Below the pieces are notes generated by a model. The model saw only the letters and a program-made list of their open reading frames with translations, did not search any database and was not told the DNA's origin. Both the position numbers and the translations under genes were made by a program. Positions 15,832 to 21,909 of a stretch of 29,717 nt of DNA are shown here, one piece after another. The stretch is from positions 1 through 29,717 of the forward strand of contig SCST01000055.1 in the NCBI GenBank assembly GCA_004299465.1, in the 5' to 3' direction. Source of the DNA: Methylovulum sp. GTDB taxonomy: Bacteria > Pseudomonadota > Gammaproteobacteria > Methylococcales > Methylomonadaceae. Every line of letters starts with the position of its first letter. Position 1 is the stretch's first letter.

Positions 15832-16788
15832 ATGCAAATTGATGTGTTCAACGGCGATGCCGACGGTATTTGCGCCTTAGTGCAATTGCGTCTTGCCCAG
15901 CCTGCTGATGCGAAATTGGTTACCGGTATAAAAAGGGATATTGAGTTATTGGCTCAAGTCTCTGTCGAAGCCGATGATCACGTCACAGTGCTGGATATTT
16001 CGCTGGAAAAAAACCGCAAGGCGCTGGACAGGATTCTTGAGCAGGGCGCCGAAGTCTTTTATGTCGACCATCACCAGGCCGGTGATATTCCCGCTCATCC
16101 CCATCTTAAAACAATTATCAATACCGATGCGAATGTCTGTACCAGTTTATTAGTCGATCAATATCTCGAAGGGAAATACCGGGCTTGGGCGGTGACCGCC
16201 GCTTTCGGCGATAACCTGATAGACAGTGCCGAACAAGCCGCCAAAACACTGGCATTATCGGCGGTCGACTTGAAAAAGCTTAACGATTTAGGTGTTTGCA
16301 TCAATTATAACGGTTACGGTGCAAACCTCGGCGACCTGCATTTTGCACCGGATGCCTTATATCGGGAATTAGTCCCTTACGCGTCACCGTTTGAGTTTAT
16401 GGCCGACAATAAAGCGATCTACGAGCGCTTATTAACGGGATATTCCGATGATATGGCTTTAGCCCTGCAGACGAAGCCCGAGTACCAGGCAGCGGCGGTC
16501 GCCGTCTATCTATTGCCTGATGTCGCCTGGGCAAGGCGCATCAGCGGCGTATTCGGCAATGAACTGGCTAATCGCTCACCGGAACGAGCGCATGCGGTAT
16601 TAAGCTTCACTGAGAAAGGCGATTACCAGGTCAGCGTCAGGGCGCCGTTGACCAATAAAACCGGTGCGGATGAGCTTTGCTCCGCTTTCCCGACAGGCGG
16701 GGGGCGTAAAGGTGCTGCCGGTATTAATCATTTGCCGCTGGATAACTTGCCGGCATTTATTACAGCATTTGAACAAAAATACCGTTAA
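15832..16788 (+). CDS. DHH-family phosphoesterase
   Basis: 318 residues. The metal-binding motifs of the DHH superfamily are present: NGDADGIC (Asp 9 and 11), VLDISLEKN (second conserved Asp), VDHHQAG (Asp-His-His 79-81), and the C-terminal DHHA1 motif GGGRKGAAG (289-297) that binds substrate. This layout is that of Mn-dependent phosphoesterases such as NrnA (nanoRNA and pAp hydrolysis) and PPX/GdpP-like domains; no PAS, GGDEF or membrane part is present, so it is a soluble stand-alone enzyme. AGGA eight bases upstream supports the ATG at 15832. cysC lies 47 bases downstream on the same strand. A pAp phosphatase role is suggested by that neighbour but is inference. Confidence 0.9.
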   Translation: MQIDVFNGDADGICALVQLRLAQPADAKLVTGIKRDIELLAQVSVEADDHVTVLDISLEKNRKALDRILEQGAEVFYVDHHQAGDIPAHPHLKTIINTDANVCTSLLVDQYLEGKYRAWAVTAAFGDNLIDSAEQAAKTLALSAVDLKKLNDLGVCINYNGYGANLGDLHFAPDALYRELVPYASPFEFMADNKAIYERLLTGYSDDMALALQTKPEYQAAAVAVYLLPDVAWARRISGVFGNELANRSPERAHAVLSFTEKGDYQVSVRAPLTNKTGADELCSAFPTGGGRKGAAGINHLPLDNLPAFITAFEQKYR

Positions 16789-16835
16789 AATCGGTTTATC
16801 TTCGATAACTAACTTCTAATATTTTAATATTTCTC

Positions 16836-17465
16836 ATGACAACAAAAAGCAGTAATACCGTTTGGCATCATGCAACCGTTACGCGAGCAGACAGGGAGAA
16901 ACTGCACGGACATAAAAGCGTGATTCTCTGGTTCACGGGTTTATCAGGATCAGGCAAGTCAACATTAGCGCATGCCGTGGAAGATTATCTGTACAAAATA
17001 GGCATTTCCACCTTTGTGCTCGATGGTGACAATGTCCGTCATGGCTTGTGCAGTGATTTAAGCTTTAATGATCATGACCGCGTAGAAAATATCAGGCGCA
17101 TCGGTGAGTTGGCGAAATTGGTTATTGAAGCCGGCGTGATTACGTTAACGGCGTTTATTTCACCGTTTAAATCCGACCGCAATACCGCCAGGAACTTGGT
17201 TCCGCATGGCGATTTCCTGGAAATACATTGCCAATGCCCTATCGAGACCTGCGAACAGCGGGATGTTAAAGGCTTGTATAAAAAAGCCAGGGCAGGGCAA
17301 ATTCCTTTCTTTACCGGTATAGATTCCCCCTATGAAGCGCCCGAAGATCCTGAATTAGTCGTTAATACACACGAACAAACCTTGGAGGAAAGCGTCGAGC
17401 GCGTTATCACGCTGCTTGTGCAGCGCGGGGTGATCAAGGATACGGCGTCGAGATTAACGCAGTAA
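16836..17465 (+). CDS. cysC: Adenylylsulfate (APS) kinase
   Basis: 209 residues. CysC phosphorylates adenosine 5'-phosphosulfate to PAPS, the sulfuryl donor for reductive assimilation or sulfation. The P loop GLSGSGKST (35-43), LDGDNVRHGL (62-71), the FISPFK loop with Ser 109 (the position phosphorylated in E. coli CysC) and LYKKARAG are all present. This is a single-domain kinase, not fused to sulfurylase. No cysD, cysN or cysH is next to it; instead it follows a DHH phosphoesterase. The ATG at 16836 has no strong Shine-Dalgarno, so coupling to the upstream gene is possible. A small hairpin follows the stop. Confidence 0.96.
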   Translation: MTTKSSNTVWHHATVTRADREKLHGHKSVILWFTGLSGSGKSTLAHAVEDYLYKIGISTFVLDGDNVRHGLCSDLSFNDHDRVENIRRIGELAKLVIEAGVITLTAFISPFKSDRNTARNLVPHGDFLEIHCQCPIETCEQRDVKGLYKKARAGQIPFFTGIDSPYEAPEDPELVVNTHEQTLEESVERVITLLVQRGVIKDTASRLTQ

Positions 17466-17850
17466 ATCTTGCCGGTTTTCGGAAAGTGCACCCGGTACTC
17501 AATGAGTTGAGTGCAGGTCTTTCTTCCGATTATTTACGGGATGTTGCTTGTGTCAATAAACGGACACCCTTCATAAAATAACTGTTGCATAGGGTATTTT
17601 CATTACCCCCCAGACTTGGTAGGTTTTAACTTGTGAAGTTGTTCCATGCTCATCCCTTACCGGTGTCTTGTCGGAAACAATCATCATAGCTATTAAACGG
17701 TACTGCTGTATTGGCAACTGGCCTGCATCATGCTTTAAATGCGGATATTTTGAATATGCAGGCTTTCCCAGGAGTCGGGGGTACGCCAGACAAGATACAA
17801 GCGTCATTCCTACTGAGCGTAGCCGCCGTAGTGAATTAAACTCCCCCTGT
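17466..17850. other. Intergenic region after cysC, no gene recognised
   Basis: The 385 bases hold a hairpin close to cysC: GTACTCAA (17495-17502), loop TGAG and TTGAGTGC (17507-17514) with one wobble, flanked by GAAAG (17482-17486) and CTTTC (17519-17523); there is no T tract, so terminator activity is doubtful. The frame on the minus strand from 17942 is open but starts inside the DCC-family gene antisense to nothing conserved. The segment about 17802-17841 (CGTCATTCCTACTGAGCGTA and beyond) has the look of a dispersed-repeat fragment; this is an impression only. Confidence 0.35.
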
Positions 17851-18252
17851 TCATCGCTTTGGTATTTCGCATCGCCCATCCTGGCAGGGATTGCCTCCGA
17901 AATAATGGCCCAGGCGAAGCCGGTGCCTGGCGAACAGGGCATACAGCCGGTCGAACAGTGGCTTTAATAACGGCCAACCGGTGGGTGCGAGCAGCCAGCC
18001 TAAGCCCACAGCCCGGTAGGCGGCACGGAACGCTGTAGCGCCCTTGACCAGGCGTCCGTCGGGATAGACGCCGTGAATTTCCGCCATCAAGTCCTCGAAT
18101 GTTTTACGATAAAGGCCGGGATCGAAACCATCGGCGTTGATGTCCCGAAACTCGAGCCTGCCGCGTTTGTTCCACCGGGATAGCCAAGCCACTTCTTTTC
18201 GGCAAATTGGACATAGCCCGTCGTAAAACAATGTGAAATGTGTTTGTTCCAT
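17851..18252 (-). CDS. Thiol-disulfide oxidoreductase, DCC family (DUF393)
   Basis: 133 residues. The family signature is at the N terminus: FTLFYDGLCPICRKEV, giving Asp 11 and the redox pair Cys 14/Cys 17, followed by RLEFRDINADG and a hydrophobic middle (VGLGWLLAPTGWPLLKPLFD). Members such as B. subtilis YuxK are predicted thioredoxin-fold proteins; their substrates are unknown. A further CQDGRC pair lies at the C terminus, which is common in this family. ATG 18252 has GGTGA eight bases upstream. A possible promoter is CTGCAA/ATTGTA on the plus strand (18294-18299 and 18269-18274; minus-strand TTGCAG-19-TACAAT). It follows a small secreted protein gene by 148 bases and may or may not share its message. 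Confidence 0.88.
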   Translation of the reverse strand: MEQTHFTLFYDGLCPICRKEVAWLSRWNKRGRLEFRDINADGFDPGLYRKTFEDLMAEIHGVYPDGRLVKGATAFRAAYRAVGLGWLLAPTGWPLLKPLFDRLYALFARHRLRLGHYFGGNPCQDGRCEIPKR

Positions 18253-18400
18253 GATAATTCACCATTCTATTGTAAGTTATGTTTCTCGTTTTACTGCAAG
18301 CAGTGGATTGGCAAGCCTGGCTAAAATGAGAGTCGCTGATCAGTTCCATCGGTTACATCCTTTGCCAGCGGGATGCCTTCTTTTAGCTGCTGCGCTATAG

Positions 18401-18811
18401 TTATTTCAATTGAGCAGGGGGGTAAATGGGCAGATAATCACCGTCATCGTCCATAACAAAAATACCCTTTGCCTTAACATCAACCCGGAATATTTTCCAA
18501 AGACGCTGCTGGGCTGGGTCAGACTCATAAAATGATATTGACCAGTAGCAACGCCCGTTAATAAATTCTGTTTTATCAAAAATATGCCCTCCTAAGGCCA
18601 TTCTGCCCTGAGCGCCTAAAGACGCGCGCCATGTCTTAACCATGGGTACTAAGCTAACTCGCTCGACTGCGGCCCTATAAGAAAGCTCATCAGTTGTTGC
18701 TGCTAAACACGACTGTTTAGCATTAGCTTGTGATGCCGGATTTCCCGCTACGACATCACCGAACTCAACTACAGACAGCAGTGAAATTATTAATACAACG
18801 GCGTTTGGCAT
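18401..18811 (-). CDS. Small secreted protein, function unknown
   Basis: 136 residues; family not recognised. The first 22 residues (MPNAVVLIISLLSVVEFGDVVAG) look like a signal peptide with a weak positive start and possible cleavage after VVAG. The mature part is globular in composition, with two cysteines (about 35 and 88) that could form a disulfide, and a C-terminal half rich in aromatic residues (FINGRCYWSISFYESD, RLWKIFRVDVKAKGIFVMDD), suggesting a beta-rich periplasmic protein. GAGGGA four bases before the ATG supports the start. TTGACT-17-TAATCC just upstream could be its promoter. Real coding is likely but rests on signal peptide, Shine-Dalgarno and composition only. Confidence 0.65.
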   Translation of the reverse strand: MPNAVVLIISLLSVVEFGDVVAGNPASQANAKQSCLAATTDELSYRAAVERVSLVPMVKTWRASLGAQGRMALGGHIFDKTEFINGRCYWSISFYESDPAQQRLWKIFRVDVKAKGIFVMDDDGDYLPIYPPAQLK

Positions 18812-18835
18812 ACTTCCCTCGGTCTTGCTGTATCG

Positions 18836-18864
18836 GGATTATTTCTGGATCAAGGATGAGTCAA
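18836..18864 (-). promoter_or_regulatory. Candidate promoter for the secreted protein gene
   Basis: On the minus strand TTGACT (18864-18859) and TAATCC (18841-18836) are 17 bases apart, 25 bases before the ATG at 18811. The -35 is good and the -10 poor. Confidence 0.3.
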
Positions 18865-18913
18865 TATTTGACTAACGCTAATCTTAAGCGCCTATCAGTG
18901 GGAGGAGAATGTA

Positions 18914-19069
18914 ATGGTACAGCGTAAAGCCTGTCAAGTTTTGTCTATTTCGGCAATTTACCGTATTGCGCATCTGCCTATTGCAATGCGCGTTGCGCAA
19001 CTGTCCCTTCTCTTTATTGTTTATCTCGATTCTTTTTCTCAAGCAGTTCGGCAAATGTTTGTTTATTAA
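18914..19069 (+). CDS. Possible 51-residue small protein
   Basis: An ATG at 18914 follows GGAGGAG (18901-18907) at good spacing and opens a 51-codon frame (MVQRKACQVLSISAIYRIAH, later QLSLLFIVYLDSF) ending in TAA at 19067. It has one hydrophobic stretch (about 30-38) and no similarity that I recognise. It occupies the gap between the secreted-protein gene and the PuuD-like gene, and its 3' end is followed at once by a candidate promoter. The coding region includes repeated TTGCGC strings (18966-19000), so it may instead be a chance frame over a structured regulatory region. Confidence 0.3.
   Translation: MVQRKACQVLSISAIYRIAHLPIAMRVAQLSLLFIVYLDSFSQAVRQMFVY
18966..19000. repeat. Cluster of TTGCGC inverted repeats
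   Basis: TTGCGCAT (18966-18973), ATGCGC (18986-18991) and the palindrome TTGCGCAA (18993-19000) allow two alternative hairpins within 35 bases. Could be a protein-binding site or chance. Confidence 0.3.
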
Positions 19070-19073
19070 TCTC

Positions 19074-19104
19074 TTGACATTGTTGTTGTATTCATGTCTA
19101 TAAG
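19074..19104 (+). promoter_or_regulatory. Candidate promoter for the PuuD-like gene
   Basis: A perfect TTGACA (19074-19079) is followed after 19 bases by TATAAG (19099-19104), 62 bases before the start codon. The spacer is two bases longer than ideal. Confidence 0.45.
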
Positions 19105-19166
19105 GGTGTGTGCGGCATTGAACAATGACGCGCTATCTGACAATAACAATATAAAGAGGTATTAAT

Positions 19167-19865
19167 ATGGGTATCGTTACAACAAGTATCGGTTTTGAAA
19201 TGCTGTTGAGGTGGGGGCATTTTTTGGCGGGCATCACATGGATAGGCTTGCTCTATTATTTTAACTTTGTCCAAGCGGAATATTTTAAAGAAGCCGAGGC
19301 GGCGGCTAAATCCGATGCGATACAAAAACTGGTTCCCCGAGCTTTATGGTGGTTTCGCTGGGGGGCCATGCTGACATTGCTGACGGGCCTCGGTATTTTT
19401 GCGATAAGAGGCGGGGGCATGTCTATGGATATTTATGTCGGTGCGCTGCTGGGGACGATCATGTTTTTGAATGTCTGGCTGATCATATGGCCGAACCAGA
19501 AAATAGTCATTGCCTCGGCGACTGAGATCGCCAATGGTGGAGAGGCCTTGCCCGAGGCGGCAGGCGCGCTGGCGACGGCGGGCCTGGCGTCGAGAACCAA
19601 TGCCTTGTTTTCCATTCCCATGCTGTTTTTTATGGGGGCGTCATCGCATTATCCGCACAGCTTCAGCCTGCTCGCGTTTATCCTGGCTGTCGCCGTCATC
19701 CTGGCCTTGGAATATAACGGCGCTTATCCCGTCCTGAAAAATATCGGCGCGCTTAAAAAACTGCCGACCGCAGGAAAAATGGGGATTTACTCCAGTATTA
19801 ACGGTGTCATCCATTGCGGTTTGGGTTTAACCGTTATTTTGTTTTTAATCCTGGATTTTCTGTAA
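19167..19865 (+). CDS. PuuD-like (urate oxidase N-terminal) membrane protein lacking cytochrome c
   Basis: 232 residues with about six membrane helices (near 12-36, 60-80, 90-110, 148-163, 168-188 and 208-231). The sequence resembles the membrane domain of PuuD (PF06181): RWGHFLAGITWIGLLYYFNF, RALWWFRWGAML, MFLNVWLIIWPNQKIV, and GASSHYPHSF. Conserved histidines in helices 1, 4 and 6 (RWGHF, SSHYPH, GVIHCG) could ligate haem. Classical PuuD adds a C-terminal cytochrome c domain and oxidises urate; here the protein ends after the membrane part, with no CxxCH, and no purine genes are nearby, so urate oxidation should not be assumed. The start has AAGAGGT upstream. It has its own candidate promoter and a strong terminator, so it is probably monocistronic. 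Confidence 0.85.
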   Translation: MGIVTTSIGFEMLLRWGHFLAGITWIGLLYYFNFVQAEYFKEAEAAAKSDAIQKLVPRALWWFRWGAMLTLLTGLGIFAIRGGGMSMDIYVGALLGTIMFLNVWLIIWPNQKIVIASATEIANGGEALPEAAGALATAGLASRTNALFSIPMLFFMGASSHYPHSFSLLAFILAVAVILALEYNGAYPVLKNIGALKKLPTAGKMGIYSSINGVIHCGLGLTVILFLILDFL

Positions 19866-19880
19866 CTCGATAATAAAGAG

Positions 19881-19908
19881 ATAGCCGCTGTTTAGCGGCT
19901 ATTTTTTT
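19881..19908 (+). terminator. Rho-independent terminator after the PuuD-like gene
   Basis: ATAGCCGCT (19881-19889), loop GTTT and AGCGGCTAT (19894-19902) form a perfect 9-bp stem running into seven T residues (19902-19908). It lies 15 bases past the stop codon and only 10 bases before the next ATG. Confidence 0.93.
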
Positions 19909-19918
19909 GTCGAAAGGT

Positions 19919-20311
19919 ATGAGCGATAGCAGAGTTGAATTCATTTTTGTATACGGCAGCTTACGCAAGGCGGCCGCTGCAAACCGCTATGATTTACTGG
20001 CGAATAGCTGCGATTATTTTTCTGGGGGCTATATGCACGGGAAATTATATGCCGTCAACCACTATCCCGGCGCCGTCGAATCGGCGCGGCACGAAGACAA
20101 AGTGTTCGGCGAGTTGTACAGGATTGTTGACGATACGGTGTTGACTCGCCTGGACGACTATGAGGAGTGCAGCGATGATTTTCCGCTGCCGCACGAGTAC
20201 CTGCGCAAGCCGTTGCCGATACATCTGCGCGGCGGAGCTTCGGTGTTGGCTTGGGTGTATATTTACAATCGTGGTATTGCAAATTTGCGGCGGATATTAA
20301 TTGTTTCATAA
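19919..20311 (+). CDS. Gamma-glutamylcyclotransferase-like (AIG2/GGCT fold) protein
   Basis: 130 residues from ATG 19919. The family opening FIFVYGSLRK (YGSLR at 12-16) is clear, and later blocks fit the fold: YAVNHYPGAV, VFGELYRI, LDDYEEC and the strand ASVLAWVYIYNR. GGCT-fold proteins cyclise gamma-glutamyl amines or act on related amides; the exact substrate is unknown. AAAGG lies too close to the ATG for good initiation, and the terminator of the upstream gene ends 10 bases before the start, so expression may depend on read-through. The last residues (RRILIVS) come from a long inverted repeat that begins at 20295 and also supplies the stop codon, so the natural C terminus may have been altered. 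Confidence 0.85.
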   Translation: MSDSRVEFIFVYGSLRKAAAANRYDLLANSCDYFSGGYMHGKLYAVNHYPGAVESARHEDKVFGELYRIVDDTVLTRLDDYEECSDDFPLPHEYLRKPLPIHLRGGASVLAWVYIYNRGIANLRRILIVS

Positions 20312-20377
20312 GTGCTTGCACTAGAAATGCCAGTCTTCGTTAAATAAGTTCGGCAAGCACTTATGAAACAATTAATA
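20295..20377. repeat. Long inverted repeat 1 (25-bp perfect arms)
   Basis: The arms at 20295-20319 (TATTAATTGTTTCATAAG...) and 20353-20377 are perfect reverse complements over 25 bases, with a 33-base spacer. The left arm contains the stop codon of the GGCT-like gene. No T tract follows, so this is not a normal terminator. It shares its end TATTAATT and inner CTTGC with the second repeat 14 bases downstream. Confidence 0.9.
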
Positions 20378-20391
20378 ACTTATTGAATGGG

Positions 20392-20462
20392 TATTAATTT
20401 TCCCAAAAATTCTTGCGCAGTACTCTGAATATACTGTGCAAGAACTTTTGGGAAAATTAATA
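20392..20462. repeat. Long inverted repeat 2 (31-bp arms)
   Basis: The arms at 20392-20422 and 20432-20462 match as reverse complements at 29 of 31 positions around a 9-base loop (CTCTGAATA). Aligned with the left arm of repeat 1, the first 25 bases agree at 19. At five of the six differing positions both repeats remain fully paired, meaning that both arms changed together. Confidence 0.9.
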
Positions 20463-20473
20463 TTGTCCGGCGA

Positions 20474-20584
20474 TTATTTGGCGTCTTGTTGATATTTTTC
20501 GCGCAAAGAAAAACATGCCGATGCCGTAAAAAAATATAAAGCCGTACAGATGATAAAAATCGGGCGGGTATCAACGAAAGGCAT
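20474..20584 (-). CDS. Possible 36-residue membrane peptide
   Basis: A minus-strand frame from ATG 20584 encodes 36 residues (MPFVDTRPIFIICTALYFFT, then ...SLREKYQQDAK): a short polar start, one hydrophobic helix (about 8-25) and a charged tail, which is the layout of small single-span membrane proteins. It lies 40 bases after the JAMM gene in the same direction. No good Shine-Dalgarno is seen before the ATG, and the frame is not recognised. It may equally be a chance frame or the end of a lost gene. Confidence 0.3.
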   Translation of the reverse strand: MPFVDTRPIFIICTALYFFTASACFSLREKYQQDAK

Positions 20585-20624
20585 GGAGTGACACGGTAAA
20601 TTGGGTCGCTAATAGCTTCCGGTT

Positions 20625-21044
20625 TCAGTGATCGCTGAGTACCAACGGTATTTCTCGTGCGCTTTCGGCATCGATTTTGAAAGCGCGCATTTCCAGTATG
20701 CCTTTGGTATTGAGCGAAATAATCAGGTATAGCGCATCCGGGTAGGCCGCCATCGCCAAATCTGCAGCGGAAGGTTGCGCGGGTGCGGTTGGGTGCGAAT
20801 GGTAGATGGCGAACAATGCTTCACCTGATTCACGCATCCCGGTCATAGCGGCTATTTGTTCCGCGGCATCGAGCAAGAAGCGTTGCTGCGGCTGTTCGGC
20901 CCTGTTGGTAATTGGATAGCAAGTGGTTGGCAAGCCGTTTCGGCTGCCGATCAAGCCGCATATCTCAAATTCAGGGGATATTTGGGCAAGATGCAGGAGT
21001 TGCGTGGTTATTTTACGCGGGATTTGGATTTCTTCCGGGGTCAT
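20625..21044 (-). CDS. JAMM/MPN metalloprotease-like protein (Mov34 family)
   Basis: 139 residues. The JAMM zinc motif is complete: Glu 27 in FEICGLIG and HSHPTAPAQPSAADLA, that is His 82, His 84, Ser 92 and Asp 95. Bacterial single-domain members include enzymes that trim C termini of ubiquitin-like sulfur carriers (Mec+ type) and remain functionally undefined in many species. AAGG eight bases before ATG 21044 supports the start. It lies 23 bases after prmC at the end of the hemA-prfA-prmC operon; in several gammaproteobacteria molybdopterin/ThiF-like genes occur here, but none is in view. Peptidase activity is likely from the intact motif; the substrate is unknown. Confidence 0.9.
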   Translation of the reverse strand: MTPEEIQIPRKITTQLLHLAQISPEFEICGLIGSRNGLPTTCYPITNRAEQPQQRFLLDAAEQIAAMTGMRESGEALFAIYHSHPTAPAQPSAADLAMAAYPDALYLIISLNTKGILEMRAFKIDAESAREIPLVLSDH

Positions 21045-21067
21045 GGGTATGGCCTTGTGGTTCTGGG

Positions 21068-21904
21068 TTAAGGGCTAATGCAGCCGAGAGTCACTCGCGG
21101 CTGCCCTGATAGATCCTGGTAGGTCTGCACTCGGTGATAACCGTAGTGCTTGAAAATAGCTTGTACGTGGTGTTCCTGGTTGTAGCCATGCTCGATCAAT
21201 AAATGGCCGCCGGTGTCGAGATAATACCGAGCCGATTCGGCGATGGCTTTAATGTCGCCGAGTCCTTGCCCGGCGGCGACAAGTGCCTGCTGCGGTTCAA
21301 ACCGTAGGTCGCCTGCGCGAAGATGTTCGTCGTCGGCAGGGATATATGGCGGGTTGCTGACGACAAGGTCGAACTTGCTGGCCGGCACATCGACGAACCA
21401 GTTGCTTTGATAGAAGCTGATGTCGGTCTGGTATATCCGGGCGTTGTATTGCGCGACATGCAGTGCGGCAAGGCTGAAGTCCGTAGCGCAGACCTCGGCA
21501 TGCGGGCGTTCCGCCGCTAGCGTGACGGCAATAATGCCCGAACCCGTACCCAGGTCAATAATCCTGGCCGGCTGGTTTGCAGGGATCAGTTGCAAACTGA
21601 GTTCAACCAAGCATTCCGTGTCGGGACGAGGGATCAACACGTCCGGCGTGACGGTAAAATTCCGCGACCAAAACTCCCGGCTGCCGGTGATATAGGCTAT
21701 CGGAATGCCTGTTTGCCGTTTTGCAAGCAGCGTTTCGAAAGCCGCTGTCTCGTCGGTTTCGAGGCGCTTATCCGGCCAGGCGCGCAAGTAGGAGCGCGGT
21801 TTGCCCAATACCTTGCATAATAAAACTTCTGCATCCAGCAAGGGGGATTCCGAGTTTGCCAGCGACTTGGCGGCGGATGTCAGTACGGCGTTTATGCGCG
21901 GCAT
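21068..21904 (-). CDS. prmC: Release factor glutamine methyltransferase PrmC
   Basis: 278 residues. PrmC N5-methylates the glutamine of the GGQ motif in RF1 and RF2. The N-terminal helical domain (about 1-85, with SPLLDAEVLLCKVLGK) precedes the SAM-binding fold: IPRPDTE, IIDLGTGSGIIAVTLA (GTGSG at 119-123) and the glutamine-binding NPPY at 184-187 (VVSNPPYIPA), followed by GGHLLIEHGYNQ. It begins five bases after prfA, whose product is its substrate, an almost universal pairing. The start is the ATG at 21904; no better upstream start exists. Confidence 0.96.
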   Translation of the reverse strand: MPRINAVLTSAAKSLANSESPLLDAEVLLCKVLGKPRSYLRAWPDKRLETDETAAFETLLAKRQTGIPIAYITGSREFWSRNFTVTPDVLIPRPDTECLVELSLQLIPANQPARIIDLGTGSGIIAVTLAAERPHAEVCATDFSLAALHVAQYNARIYQTDISFYQSNWFVDVPASKFDLVVSNPPYIPADDEHLRAGDLRFEPQQALVAAGQGLGDIKAIAESARYYLDTGGHLLIEHGYNQEHHVQAIFKHYGYHRVQTYQDLSGQPRVTLGCISP

Positions 21905-21909
21905 CCGCT

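Noticed and set aside
17571..17942. Minus-strand 123-codon frame overlapping the 3' end of the DCC-family gene
   Set aside because: No recognised similarity, and the start lies inside a conserved gene. A decayed remnant of an unknown gene cannot be excluded.
18104..18349. Minus-strand 81-codon frame overlapping the start of the DCC-family gene
   Set aside because: Most of it is an out-of-frame reading of that gene and the rest is unlike any protein I know.
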